A DNA stretch of 64,000 nt from Diaporthe sp. PMI_573 (Eukaryota; Ascomycota; Sordariomycetes; Diaporthales; Diaporthaceae). The notes beneath the pieces were generated by a model. The model was not told the DNA's origin. It was given only the letters and a program-made list of their open reading frames with translations, and made no database searches. A program made the translations under genes and the position numbers. Positions within the stretch are counted from its first letter, which is position 1, and every line of letters starts with the position of its first letter. This document shows positions 40,368 through 51,685 of the stretch, piece after piece. The DNA is taken from assembly GCA_021399435.1 (NCBI GenBank), contig JAJTUP010000026.1, positions 124,001 through 188,000 of the forward strand, read 5' to 3'.

Positions 40368-42541
40368 ATGGAGTCCATGATGGCACAACAAGCAATGGCC
40401 CCGGCCTTCTTCTACTACAGCCCAGACCCAAACCCAGAGAACAGGCACCACGGGCACTTCATCCCTCACCCTCAGCCCCAATCACACCACGCACACCCAT
40501 ACGCACACCACGCGATGCCTCAGCAGATGCAGATGTTCCCCCAGGTGCCGGTGCTCCCCTCGACACCTCTGCCCTCAACACCAGGCTTCTCCAGGCCCAG
40601 CTCTTCATGCTCACAGCCGCCCATGCACACCCAAGGGAAGCCCAGCTTCACCAGCGCTCCCCAGCAACAGGTGCTCACCCCTCAGGCGTCCCCAGTGCGG
40701 GTTCACCAGGCGCTCCACAGGCCAACAATTGTTCTTGACACTGTCAAGTTCGACGAATCCGAGGGCATGTGCTACCCTCAGACGCCACCACTGTCCGCCG
40801 CAGGCAGTGTCATGGGCAGCCCTGGCAGCTGTGACATGCTGGCCACGCCTCTCAACCCCATGTTCTCGGGCCTTGAGGGCACACCAATGGGCATGAAGGA
40901 GGAAGTCGATGTTCTTCCCGTTGAGCAGTTCCCCATGCTCGATTGGAACACATGCTCCTCGCCGCCAATGACACCAAGTAAGTCAAAACTCTCATCACTG
41001 CAGTTTCCTCGAGTCGCGAAAATTGGTCTAGTGCCGCTGCAAAAACATGTTTCAATTGTATGGGGATATGACAATGGCATTGTTTGTGAGGCACCATCTC
41101 CCCATCGAGAGGTGCGAAGAAGAAGAAAAAACAGAAAAAAAACCCGGAGCGTCGCACCGAAAAAGAAGAGAAAAAGGCACATTGGAAGAGGAAAGGGAAG
41201 AAACCGCTGTCACTGAGAATTGCTTTACCCTTTTCTTCTCGACAATCGTGGTGCATTTCGATCGCAAAGAAAAAGAGTGCTGACAAGTGGCTTTTCCCCT
41301 CCACAGTGTACCTGCCCCATCAGTCGCCATACCTGGCTCAGGCCCAGGGTCCGGTTCAAGCTCATGCACAGGCCGCCCAGCCCCAGTTCTGCGCATCCGC
41401 ACCCGCATCTCCTGCCCCGGGCCACCATTCCGACCTCGCCATCACCAGCTCGTCAATTTCGTGCCCATCTCTCTCCCCCTGCCCCTCTCCCTATGCCGCT
41501 TCAGAGCAGGGCCTCGACTTCTGCGATCCTCGCAACCTGACCGTCGGCACTGTCAACCCCACTCTTGCACCCGAGTTCTCCGCCCTGCCGACCTTGAGCG
41601 CCGGTGACAACGAGGAGCAAGATCTTGCCGCATACGGCCAGCAGCAAACCACGCACTCAGCCTCCGAGCTCACTCCCCCGGTCCCCCACGGCCTGCCAAT
41701 CTTTGACGACTTCTCCGACCTCGACTCCGAGGACAGCTTCGTCAACGGCCTCGTCAACCTCGGCGAGCAAGCTCAAGCTTCCCAGGCCAGGTCGCGGTCC
41801 AGCTCCGGCGCCACCTCCCACAGCTTCTCCGACTACTCCGAGTACAACGAGTCGTTCGGCATGCCCTCGCCTCCAGACTCGGCTGCGAGCAGCAGCGATG
41901 GCCACCGCCAGAAGCGAATCAAGACGGAAAGCGCCGCCGACGCCGAGCAGAGCAGCTCAGAGCCCCAGCAGACCACCCCTGAGCACAATCACCAGAGCAG
42001 CAGCGCCGCCGCCGGTTCCGCCTCTCCCAACAACTGTGATGGCTCTTCTGGCGCCTCCGACAATGGCAGCACGCCTCAGGTTCCTCCCTCAGGCCCCAAC
42101 CGCCGCGGACGTAAGCAGTCCTTGACCGAGGACCCCTCCAAGACCTTCATCTGCGAGCTGTGCAACCGTCGCTTCCGCCGACAAGAGCACCTGAAGCGCC
42201 ACTACAGGTCCCTCCACACCCACGACAAGCCCTTTGAGTGCAACGAGTGCGGCAAGAAGTTCTCGCGCTCCGACAACCTCACCCAGCATGCACGCACCCA
42301 CGGATCCGGTGCAATTGTCATGAACCTGATCGATGACCCCAACATGGCTGCTGCGTACGGCCACCCACCACCAGGCATGTCCTACGCGCCTCCCATGGGT
42401 GGACCACCAGGCCCCGAGGAGTACAGCCACTTCGGCAAGGTCCTCTTCCAGGTTGCTTCTGAGATGCCCGCCAACGGCAGCGACATGTCGTCGAATGACG
42501 AGGATAGCAACGGCAAGAAGAAGAGGAAGCGATCCGACTAG
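40368..42541 (+). CDS. msn2: C2H2 zinc-finger stress-response transcription factor, Msn2/Seb1 family (two exons, 614 aa)
   Basis: Exon 1 is 40368-40977 and exon 2 is 41307-42541, joined across a 329-nt intron (GTAAGT...CCACAG) that splits a Met codon. Two tandem C2H2 fingers lie near the C-terminus (about residues 484-537): [22 protein letters not shown] then [20 protein letters not shown], the pair expected for factors that bind AGGGG stress elements. The recognition helices RQEHLKRH and RSDNLTQH are the ones seen in Msn2/4-type proteins. The N-terminal half is low-complexity and Pro/Gln/His/Ser-rich, typical of activation regions; the C-terminus ends in a basic cluster ([10 protein letters not shown]). 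By family it controls osmotic, oxidative and thermal stress responses and, in several fungi, development. It follows a 14-kb gene desert and has a uORF in its leader. Confidence 0.88.
40978..41306 (+). other. Intron of the Msn2/Seb1-type gene, open in frame for its first 239 bases
   Basis: If unspliced, translation continues from exon 1 for 79 codons to a stop at 41214-41216. That would give a 282-residue protein without zinc fingers, ending in a strongly basic tail ([15 protein letters not shown], then KKKRKR). Canonical splice signals are present, so splicing is the default reading. Confidence 0.5.
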
Positions 42542-43161
42542 AGCACTGTCGCTTCCGCGAGCTTGCTCGCCTCGTTTCCAAATCTCGGCGGCTCTACGGG
42601 TTCAAAAGGACGCTGCATGACTGAATGAACTTTTTTCACGAATCGGCCCACCCCGCTACCTTTATGCGGAGCAAGCCACCCTAGGGAATAAAGGGATGGA
42701 TCGCTCCACCGTGGGTGCTGGCTGCGCACAGCAAGCCTACGGCCGGTCATGAGGAGTTTGATCAAAAAGGCTTTGCAAAGGTGACTTTCAACTGCTGCAT
42801 TTACAACACCCCGGCCCTCCCTGTATCACTACGAGGTCATCTTCGTGTCAAATTCGGAGTTCTTTCACCTTGGGCCGGGGAATGCATGATGACAATTAAA
42901 AAAAGGGAGGACCAAATGGTAGCGAATCGTTTTGGGGAGGAAGGCAAAAAAGAAAGAAAACCCCGGGGGATGAGAATATCTGATCCTTGGAGTCCAGTGT
43001 ATGATACCGGGACCGAAGAAGTCTATTTTTTTTTTCTCGTGTGAGCGTTCTCGCAATGGCCAATGAAAGGGATGGACAGGAGCGAAGGCCTGGTGCATGG
43101 TCACAAAAGCCTAGCTGGACAGGCACATGATGGAATCTAAGAGCGGATGTTTGTAGCTTGC

Positions 43162-43323
43162 TTTGCGCGAAATCCAAGTACCTTTTCTTTTGAAAGTCTT
43201 TTTCTCGCCCGGCTGGACTGGATTCAAGTAATCTCTTTCTTCGTTGGATGTAACTTTGTACCCCGGCAGGACTGGAATCCAGGTGTTCTCTTTCGACGTT
43301 GGTTGTAAACTTGCCGCAAAGTA
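43162..43323. repeat. Degenerate 54-nt tandem repeat, about three copies
   Basis: Two clear copies start at 43216 (GACTGGATTCAAG) and 43270 (GACTGGAATCCAG) and share the order GACTGGA-C-CTCTTTC--CGTTGG-TGTAA. A more diverged copy precedes them from about 43162 (AATCCAAGTACC ... CCCGGCTG). One minus-strand frame stays open across the block with an 18-residue period, but it does not belong to a recognisable gene. Confidence 0.6.
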
Positions 43324-44392
43324 GTTATCATCAGAACAGGGACGGGGAGCAGGCCGACCGTCGCCCGTTGCAGCTGAATCCAAGAAATTCCAGACTGAAG
43401 ATGGTCCACGACCAGACTGTCACTGCCCTCCACAAGCCAGTGAGTGAGACGGGGAAAAAAAGTGAGATCGGACTCTTTTGCTGCGCAGGGCTGCGCAGGT
43501 GGTCAGAATTCGATGATGCAGTGCAACTTGTATAAGCATGCGATGCGACGTGAAACCTGCCGAGGTCATTGGCCCCATATTCCTGCAAGAGCCAGGCACG
43601 TATCGCGGTGGTGGTCACATCACGATATCCAAAAAACCCGAGGCTTACACGTTCCATCCACCCACCACCCACTTAGACCAAAAGCCTCTCCCGAACCAAC
43701 CGAATTTGGCCCCCGCCCTCTCAGCAGCACCAAGGCCCGTTCCTGCATCCTTTCAGCTGACTGCATGCGAGAACTGCCCCTCCCGCGTATGTCCCTGCCC
43801 CTCAGAGAAACCTTTTGTGCACTTCTTCAACCGGACTGGGAGTCAGAAAAAAACGACACAAACGTTCCCGCTGCCCACCCCTCCTCGCCCCGCCCCTGAG
43901 ATCCTGCCGGAAATGACACCCATGTTGTGCATCTCGACATCTGACGCGAACTTTTCCCTACCTCGCCGCCGCCGCCCCCCTACCTCATCCTTCTCCTTCC
44001 CATGGCTCCCCACGTGAGTGGCCAGGCTAGGCCGCAACCCGCCCAGGCATCGGCGAGGAACGAAAAAGAACGAGGAGGGGTAGGTGGGCGTGCCTGTGCG
44101 TCCTGACAGGCAGACGGGAAGGAGATAGACGCCAAGAGAGGGAGGGGGAGAGGGAGAGGGATCGGGCGAACGACCATGTGTCCCTCCTGCTCCTCCTGCC
44201 ACTCCTCCTTCTCCTCTTCTTGTGTGTGGTGGGCCCCATAGGGCTAGGTGCCACGAGACGAGACAGATGGGCGCCCGGGTGCGCTGAGGATGGGCTGAAT
44301 CCCGTGTGAGAGATGATGTTGCGCGGCCCCTCGTGTGTTCCCTCGCGCTCTCGAACGAACCATCTCGGAGCAAAGTGAGCGCAGCGCAGCGG

Positions 44393-44430
44393 CTTGTCTG
44401 TCTTGTCTGTCTTGTCTTGTCTCTGCCTGT
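44393..44430. repeat. TTGTCTG microsatellite
   Basis: Repeated TTGTCTG and TTGTC units, about five in total, in the intergenic DNA. Simple-sequence tract. Confidence 0.75.
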
Positions 44431-45210
44431 CAGATCTCGTGTGGACCTATCTGTTCTGGCCCTTTTTGGGGCCCCGATGTATCTCCCGCCCCGGAGTACA
44501 TGGCCTACATTTGCCTACCCGCCTTCACCAGCTATGGCGGTTAGTGGTCGTGAGTGGTGGTGGCGGCGGCGACTGTTTGGGCTAGCTGGCAGGCCGGCAG
44601 GGCGTGGGCCACCCACCGCCGCTTGGGTCTGTCTCTGGCGTCGTGGCTTCCTTTTCCCCATGTTGAGATGGCGTCGATCTTCAGTGGCAGAGAGAGACGT
44701 CAGAATTGCTACCGGTGACACCGTTTGAGACCATCTAGCTCACTTGGGCGCTGTCCTCCGGCTGGGTGCGACCTGGAGAGACGGTGAGCTTTTCAAGCCG
44801 GCGTGGTACTGGGGCCCCATACTATTCATTATTATCATGTCTACTTTTCGTGGCAGGCACTTGTTTCTTATGATCACGATAGTCTCGTCACTGGAAGACC
44901 GTGGTGCCTCCCCAGCGAATGGTTTGGTGGTGCGGGCTCCGGCTTCAGGGAGTGTTCGGCACTTGGTGACCGCCCTGATTCAGCCAGAAACATTTTGGAA
45001 TCAGCGGCGTCAATTACAGATACTTGGGCTGCTCGGACCGCGCCGATCTTAGAAACACGCGGCGGTGCTTCTTCAGCATGTGCAGAGCTTGTTGATCATT
45101 GATATGACTATTGGTCACTTCATTGCGCACTGATTGTGTTCCCTTGGAGCCTGCCAGCCTGCTAGCTTGCCTAGAGTTCGACCGTTCAGGGCCCTTGCTT
45201 TCCCCTAGTA

Positions 45211-45236
45211 CCTACCTACCCAGGTACCTAGGCAGG
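45211..45236. repeat. TAGGTACC-type motif, second copy
   Basis: CCTACCTACC followed by CAGGTACCTAGGCAGG. It shares the palindromic GGTACCTAGG core with the block at 36037-36057, on the other side of the Msn2/Seb1-type gene. Confidence 0.6.
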
Positions 45237-46055
45237 CACCTCGGTGGGTAGACTAGACTAACCGCCCATGTGGCCCGTGGCTTGCACGTCAACCCAGTTC
45301 TCAGGGTCCAACCCTTGGCTGGCCACAATGTCACCATTCGACTGCGAAGTCACTCTAAAACTTTGACATTCGCGGGGACAAGCTGTCAATGAAAAGTCAT
45401 CCACGGGGAACGAGATTTGGGGCCCCCAGCTGCGGAGCCAGATCGATGCCAAGCCCAGCCTGAGCTGCATTGCCGGAACCCAACGAGGCCTGACTCGTCA
45501 TCAGCGCCGTCTCGTGAGTCGTCCGGCGTCAGGCAGTATCAACCTCAGACAGCGTTCCGCTACTATTTTAGAGAGCGATCGTCACTGGCCTGGAGAATCT
45601 GACTGCTCGGATACCATCGGACTGGCTTGGCTGGGAGACAGCACCCAGAGGAGAGGAAGCCATCACATCCTTGGTCACCTGTCATCGTTGCCGTGCGTAC
45701 CCGTGGGTACCACGACATGCGACACACGACACACGACACGAATCGATACGACCGCGATAATCGGGACCTGACATATTGGGTACCACAGTGTCCGCCGTCT
45801 GCAGCGAGGCTGAGGGCTGCGACACGAACAAACACACCCGATCCCATCCCTGCGGTGGAGATCATCTTTCTGCAACCCCCCCCCTCCCTCTCGGGAGAAG
45901 ACAGAGCCTGAACGTCTCCGCTGGGGCATACGATTCGAGGGTGTCGGTCTCGCAGAGGAAAGCCACACGGACGTCCCGCCATCCCTAGCTGGGCTTGCCA
46001 TTCCACCCTGCCATCGAGCGCTCCGCCGTACGCCTGAGCGGGCTGTCAGAGTACC

Positions 46056-48722
46056 ATGGCGCCGACGCCCCAAACTGGCGGTGGCCTTAATGTCATCGCT
46101 CTGATATCTGGTGGCAAGGACAGCTTCTTCTCAGCGCTGCACTGTCTGGAAAACGGCCATCGAGTGGTCGCTCTGGCAAACTTGCACCCGCCACCGCCAC
46201 CGGCGCCGGCGCCTTCGTCGAAAGCCATCAGAGACAGGTCGGCCTCTGGCTCTGGCTGCGGGGCCAACGCACAGTTGCCCGGCGGCAGTCACCATGAGAC
46301 CCACCGGCCTTCTGATGATGGTGCTAGGGATGTTCCAGACTCGAGTCTAGCACAGCTGGGCCTGAACAGGGACCAGCCCCAGGAAGATGGCACAAGCGTC
46401 GGTGGTGACGAGGAGGTGGACCTTAACTCGTTCATGTATCAGACTGTCGGGCACCAGGTCATCCCACTCTACTCCATAGCAACCGGGATCCCGCTGTACC
46501 GGCAGGCCATCGTGGGCGGCGCCGTCCAGAGCGGGAGGGACTACTCGGCTGCCGCCACGTCCACAGAGGATGAGGTGGAATCAATGCTCCAGCTGCTAGA
46601 GAAGGTCAAGGCAGCCCACCCAGAGGCCAGCGCTGTCAGCGCCGGTGCCATCCTCAGCACGTACCAGCGCACCCGCGTCGAGTCCGTGGCCACCCGCCTT
46701 GGTTTGACGCCCTTGGCGTATCTGTGGAAGTACCCCACGCTCCCGGCCCCGCCATCGTCCGCGGGCGAGGATGAGGCCCAGCTGTTGTATGACATGGGCT
46801 CGGCCGGGCTGGACGCGCGCATCATCAAGGTGGCGTCGGGGGCGCTCAACGAGAGCTTCATGTGGGAGAACGTGGCCAGCGCTAAAGGCGCGACGATGCT
46901 CAAGGTGGCCGCCTCGAGGTTTGGTGGCGACGGCGCCGTGCTGGGCGAGGGCGGCGAGTTTGAGACCCTCGTCGTTGACGGGCCGAGCCGTCTGTTCAAG
47001 AAGAGGATCGTCGTGGGCGAGGAGGACAGGGCAGTTGTTCCTGAGGGAGGGGAGACCGCATGGCTGAAGATCCGGAACACCAGGGTCGTGGACAAGGTAA
47101 TCAACGAGACTGATGAGGGGTCTCTGGTCGTTAGGAAGCCAGGGCTTCTTGACGAGAGATTCCTGGCGACGCTCGAGAATATACAGTCCGTTGACGAGAC
47201 CGATGTAGCCGAGGACACTGAAGAACGGGTCCCTCCCTTGAGCATGAAGCCCACACTACAAACGTGGGCATTCATCGGTCATCCAAAAGACGGCGAGCTC
47301 TCAATAGAGGCAGATGCCAGTATCCTGATGGACGCCATTCGCGCTCGCCTTAGGCAGCAAGAACTCGCACCGAGGGACATCATCTCGACTGTCATCATTC
47401 TCCGGTCAATGTCTGACTTCCAGACCATCAACAAAGTATATGGCTCTCTTTTCACCGACCCCAACCCACCGTCTCGCGTCACTATCGCGTGTGGTGATGT
47501 CCTGCCTCAGGACACAAAGATCGCGATCTACGTCACCATTCCGGACGGACCAAGCGCAGTCGACAGGCAAGGCTTGCACGTGCAGTCCAGGTCATACTGG
47601 GCGCCCGCCAACATCGGCCCTTACAGCCAGGCCATCACCGTACAGATGGGACCGACGAAAGAGCTCGCCAACGGGCCCCGGATGGCCCACATAGCCGGCC
47701 AGATCCCGCTCGTGCCGGCGACTATGGAACTGCCGGTGGGCGGAGGGCTGGAGATGCAGCTGGTGCTCTCGCTGCAGCACCTCTGGCGCGTCGGCGTCGA
47801 GATGAGCGTGCAGTGGTGGACCAGCGCGGCGGTGTACTTCCCGCGCGCCAGCAGATCCAAGTACGACCTCACCGCGCGGGACAAGGCGATGCTCGCGTGG
47901 AGGGCGTGGAGGGCGGCGCACCAGTGGGTGTCGCCTCGGCTCCTCGACGATGGCTCTGGGCCGGACCTGTGGGACAGGAGGTTCAACGCCAAGTACCTCT
48001 TCTACGGCAACGGAGAAGCGGACAAGGCCAAGAAGGCCAGCCTGCCATATTATGCCGACGCCACCGCTGGAGATGACGACGTCGATGAAGACGATCGGCC
48101 GAGGGTGAAGAGGCCCGTACCCTTCTTCTTCGCCGCCGAGGTCGACGAGCTCCCCCGTTCCGCCGAGGCCGAGTGGCACGCCCACGCTGGGCTCATGCAC
48201 GTGCCTTGGCAGGAAGAGGATGTGGGCCGGCTCAAGGTCTACGACGACGAGAAATTCGACACGGCGAGCGGCGGCAGGTGCCGCATCAGCCACTCCGCTG
48301 TGGTGCTCGAGGAGGGTGCGGGGGCCCACACGTACCTGCACAGCGCGGCGGCCATCGAGCTCCCCCATGACGGCGGCGCGGAGCAGCAACATCGGCAACA
48401 TGCCGCCCCGGCGCTGGAGGCGCAGATCGAGGAGGCCGGCGAGCTTGTGGCTTTGAGCTATGAAGGCCGCTTCGGGTGTGCGCCGTGCGTCCGGGCCGGG
48501 GGCGAGGGGCCCGAGTCATCACAAGCAGAGGCTAAGTACCCCGTGCCATACCTTGTGTATGTGAACTGCGAGGTCTTCGAGACCGGGCAGATCGGGTCCG
48601 TGATGAGGGACCTGGGGCTGGCTGCCGTGCCGTGCGCTTCTCTCTATGGTGGGCCCGGCGGCGGGACTCGGTTCGCGCTGGTGGCGATGTATAGGACTTT
48701 GTTGGGGCCGGTTAGTGGATGA
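46056..48722 (+). CDS. DPH6: Diphthine-ammonia ligase with C-terminal RidA-like repeats (888 aa)
   Basis: Single-exon gene; the ATG has a good fungal context (ACCATGG). The N-terminal PP-loop ATP pyrophosphatase domain opens with VIALISGGKDSFFSALHCLE, whose SGGKDS loop binds ATP. After a low-complexity insertion (about residues 48-120, Pro-rich then polar) come FMYQTVGHQVIPLYSIATGI and GAILSTYQRTRVESVATRLG, then YLWKYP and the GEGGEFETLVVDGP motif typical of Dph6. From about residue 396 to the end there are two RidA/YjgF-like units, the second starting near SYWAPANIGPYSQAI. Dph6 amidates diphthine on elongation factor 2, the last step of diphthamide synthesis. Yeast Dph6 is about 200 residues shorter; the excess lies in the N-terminal insertion and in loops within the RidA part (for example DATAGDDDVDEDDRPRVKRP). 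Convergent with the carboxylesterase gene. Confidence 0.92.
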   Translation: MAPTPQTGGGLNVIALISGGKDSFFSALHCLENGHRVVALANLHPPPPPAPAPSSKAIRDRSASGSGCGANAQLPGGSHHETHRPSDDGARDVPDSSLAQLGLNRDQPQEDGTSVGGDEEVDLNSFMYQTVGHQVIPLYSIATGIPLYRQAIVGGAVQSGRDYSAAATSTEDEVESMLQLLEKVKAAHPEASAVSAGAILSTYQRTRVESVATRLGLTPLAYLWKYPTLPAPPSSAGEDEAQLLYDMGSAGLDARIIKVASGALNESFMWENVASAKGATMLKVAASRFGGDGAVLGEGGEFETLVVDGPSRLFKKRIVVGEEDRAVVPEGGETAWLKIRNTRVVDKVINETDEGSLVVRKPGLLDERFLATLENIQSVDETDVAEDTEERVPPLSMKPTLQTWAFIGHPKDGELSIEADASILMDAIRARLRQQELAPRDIISTVIILRSMSDFQTINKVYGSLFTDPNPPSRVTIACGDVLPQDTKIAIYVTIPDGPSAVDRQGLHVQSRSYWAPANIGPYSQAITVQMGPTKELANGPRMAHIAGQIPLVPATMELPVGGGLEMQLVLSLQHLWRVGVEMSVQWWTSAAVYFPRASRSKYDLTARDKAMLAWRAWRAAHQWVSPRLLDDGSGPDLWDRRFNAKYLFYGNGEADKAKKASLPYYADATAGDDDVDEDDRPRVKRPVPFFFAAEVDELPRSAEAEWHAHAGLMHVPWQEEDVGRLKVYDDEKFDTASGGRCRISHSAVVLEEGAGAHTYLHSAAAIELPHDGGAEQQHRQHAAPALEAQIEEAGELVALSYEGRFGCAPCVRAGGEGPESSQAEAKYPVPYLVYVNCEVFETGQIGSVMRDLGLAAVPCASLYGGPGGGTRFALVAMYRTLLGPVSG

Positions 48723-49168
48723 GAGGCAGGGGGCTTAGGAGAATTGATGAGATGGGGGAACTCGCGTGGATGTCCGCATCCCATACATTAGCGATGGATG
48801 TCCGTGAAAGTGGGCGGATGGAGATCGCCCAGACGAGACGAAAAACCCTTCGGTGATGATTGGGTGACGGAGATCGGTCCATGCTGTGGCGAGACGGCAT
48901 TGAGCAGCTATGACGGCCGTTTTCTCTAGAGGCGAGGAAGACCGAGGCTCAAAAGTATGTATCTTATTATGAAGCAGATGTCTAGTATAGTGATACCCAA
49001 CCCATGCGCGCTATGCAAAGCTCATTGTCTAATGTTCTAAGTGACATCACATTTTACATGCCCTCCTGTTGTCCTCCACTCATGCAGCAGTTCTCATATA
49101 TGCCCTGGGCGATTATGTTATGTCGCGGCCCTATTTCGTTCGTAAATCAACACCATTCCACTCCACTA
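48723..49168. other. Convergent 3' intergenic region
   Basis: The 446 bases between the stops of DPH6 and the carboxylesterase gene. AT-richer than its flanks, as expected for two 3' UTRs. No gene seen. Confidence 0.5.
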
Positions 49169-51685
49169 TTATTGGTATAAAACTTTCTTGCGAGTCTTGC
49201 TTTCGTCTAGAGTCTGGCTCAGTGGGAAATGCCCGGACTCGCCCCTCTTCACCTTCTGCTGCGTCCTCGGCGCCAGCCCGGCCCAGAACTGACACCGCGC
49301 AGCCTGAGCAGCCTCGACGGGCTCCATGCGGACGTTGTTGGTCTCGAGCACGATCCTGGAGCCGTTGCCGCCGCCGACGAGCAGCGGTGTGCCCCAGCTC
49401 TCCCAGATGGGAGACCCGGGGGCCCTCAGCGGGTTGGGGTCGCGGGTCTGCACGAAGGAGAGGAAGTAGTCCATGACGATGGGGACGATCGGGGCGTTGT
49501 AGGTCAGGTAGCTCTCGGGGACGTCGTTGGAGGCCAGGTTGGTGGGGCCGAAGACGGCGTACGACTCCCACAGGTGGGGGACGCCGACGCCCGCCGCGGC
49601 GTTGTCGTTATCGATCACGTTGTACCGGTACAGCCACAGCGACGAGGCCGCGGTGCCGCCCGGCGAGGCCTGGGTGTAGGCGGAGAAGAGGCTGACGGCG
49701 GGGCAGATGAAGGTGGCCTCGCCGTAGGCCATGCTGTTGCTGGGGAACCACGCGTTGTGCTGGGGCAGGGCGGGCATGAGCGGGTAGAGGCGCTCGATGG
49801 CGGCGGTGTCGTCGGCGGTGAGCAGCGGGTAGTTGTTCTGGAAGAACTCGGCCATCTCCTCCGGGGTGGCGGCGTTGGTGGCGAAGTAGCTGCCCTCGTC
49901 GTTGTCGTTGCCGAACAGCAGCGGCACGTCGAGGAACTTGCCCTGCGCGAGCAGGTTGTACGGCAGGTCCTCGAGGAAGTCGCCGTCGATGCAAGGCGTC
50001 CAGTAGAAGAGCGGGAGGGGCGGCTCGGAGCGCCCGGGGAAGACGGACGGGACGTTCTGGGCCTGGAGGGCCTTGGTGTCGAGCGCCCGGAGGCACGCCA
50101 GCTGGTCCAGCTGTGCCGCGCAGTTGGTGGCGTTGACAAGCCGGTCGAACTGGTACTCGAGCTGGGGCACGAAGGGCTGCGCGGGAAAGAAGACGGACTC
50201 GGCGATGCCCGCGGTGAAGAGGTTGTCGTTGCGGCCGCCAAAGGCCATGAGATGCAGAGCAACGGACCCTGCCCCGGCCGAGGCCCCGTGGATGACGACG
50301 TTGTTCGGGTCGCCGCCGAAACTGGCGATGTTCGACTTGACCCACTCCATGACGAAGCGCTGGTCGAGCAGGCCGGCGTTGAGATTGCCGTTGGCCTGGA
50401 CCTTGGAGCTGGCCAGGAACCCCCACATGGACACGCGGTAGTTGAAGTTGACAAAGACGATCTTGTTGCCGGACTGGCGCACAACCTCCTCGCCGTCCCA
50501 GTTCGCGTTCGAGTTGGAGACGTAGCCGCCGCCCTGGATGAACAGCCAGACGGGCAGGTTGGACGTGGTGTTGGCGTTCTGCGGCGCCCAGACGTTGACG
50601 TAGAGGCAGTCCTCGTCCTCGTAGCTGATGGGATACGTGACCGAGATGCCCAGGCAGATAGGGCCAAACCCCTTGGCCGACTGGGGTGATGTCGCCGTCG
50701 GCGGAGCCACCGGTGCCCTCCACCTCAGGTCTCCCACCGGTGGTGCCGCGTAACGCATCCCGAGGAAGCGATTGATGCCCCCGTCGAGGGCCGTACCAGC
50801 ATAGGTTGCATAGCCCAGATTGACCTGCGGATCCCGGCCCGGCTGGAAGTGGTGTCAGCAATCTGCGACGTGGTAGGCGAAAGAAAACAGCAACACATGC
50901 ACGCGACGTGAACGCAAGTTCTGGTGGGTTCTCGAGCAGTGAAGCCTTCATATAAATTAAGGTAGGTAGAGTGCAAGCGTGAGACATGCGAGGGCCACAT
51001 CTTCCTTCTTGGGGGGGGGGGAGGTCCACAAAAAGATACCAGCTCTGCTGAACCGTCAAGAGGAAGGTTTAACAGACCAAATCAGCCATGACGAGACAAG
51101 GTGACAGCTCTTAGCTCTTTGTGCATGAGCGCCAGGAAGGGACCACAAGGGGCAGCGCCAGCATGTCATTGCGTATCTTACAATGTTGAGCGTTCCAAGG
51201 TTAGTCGGGATAGGAGTGGCAGCAGCGGCTGTGGCCGTCACCGGCGGGGGAGCAGGAGCAGGAGCAGCATAGGTGAAGGTGGGCTCAGAAAGAAGAGGAA
51301 TAGTAGAGAGAGGATTTGGGCGTTGTTGTTCTGAATCTGACGAAGCCTGTTCGGAGCTGTTCCGAGTAGAAAAGGAGCCTACCTTGAGGTATCCCAGCAG
51401 TCCGAGGACCAGCAGCACGACGAAGGCGACCAGCAGCACGGCGGCGGCGACAAAGGACCATATCGCGACGGGCCTCCTCCACCACGGCCGCTGCTGCCGC
51501 CATTGCCGTTGCCCCTGCCGCCCACCCAGCTCTGGGGTGTCTTGCTGGTGGCGGGCATGGTCGCCGTCGTCGGTGCTGCCGGCCCGCGGACCAGGCCCGG
51601 GCAGCGGCCAAGACTCGGGGTGAGAGTGAGCTTGGTCCGAGTCCGAGTCCGCAGAGGATCCGACCTTTGGTGCAGCAGCTGTCAT
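49169..51685 (-). CDS. Membrane-anchored type-B carboxylesterase/lipase (two exons, 725 aa)
   Basis: Exon 1 (51685-51182) and exon 2 (50842-49169) join in phase 0 across a 339-nt intron (GTAAGA...GCTGACACCACTTCCAG). Exon 1 encodes a hydrophilic N-terminal segment, a basic RPWWRRP stretch and one transmembrane helix (about residues 76-100, WSFVAAAVLLVAFVVLLVLG), then a Ser/Pro/Ala-rich stalk. Exon 2 begins PGRDPQVNLGYATYAGTALD and carries the alpha/beta-hydrolase fold: FLGMRYAAPPVGDLRW, EDCLYVNVWAP, VWLFIQGGGYV, and the nucleophile elbow NVVIHGASAGAGSVALH (Ser near 352). The likely acid is Glu in NDNDEGSYF (about 484) and the likely base His in GVPHLWESYAVFG (about 590). Basic residues before the helix predict a type II orientation with the esterase domain outside the cytosol. 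Most fungal relatives have a cleavable signal peptide instead. Substrate unknown. Confidence 0.85.

Larger units (their letters stand above)
42542..46055. other. Long intergenic stretch between the Msn2/Seb1-type gene and DPH6
   Basis: About 3.5 kb without a recognisable gene. The first part is presumably the 3' UTR. It contains a 54-nt tandem repeat (43162-43323), a purine-rich tract near 44130-44165, a TTGTCTG microsatellite (44393-44430) and a TAGGTACC-type block (45211-45236). The last few hundred bases must hold the DPH6 promoter. Confidence 0.5.

Noticed and set aside
49229..50689. 486-codon open frame on the plus strand antisense to the carboxylesterase
   Set aside because: GC-rich shadow frame. 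The minus strand has intact catalytic motifs and good splice sites, while this product is Val/Gly/Glu/Arg-rich without any domain.
49608..51059. 483-codon minus-strand frame overlapping the carboxylesterase in another frame
   Set aside because: Arg/Pro/His/Gln-rich composition typical of an out-of-frame GC-rich reading; the true frame carries the conserved esterase blocks.
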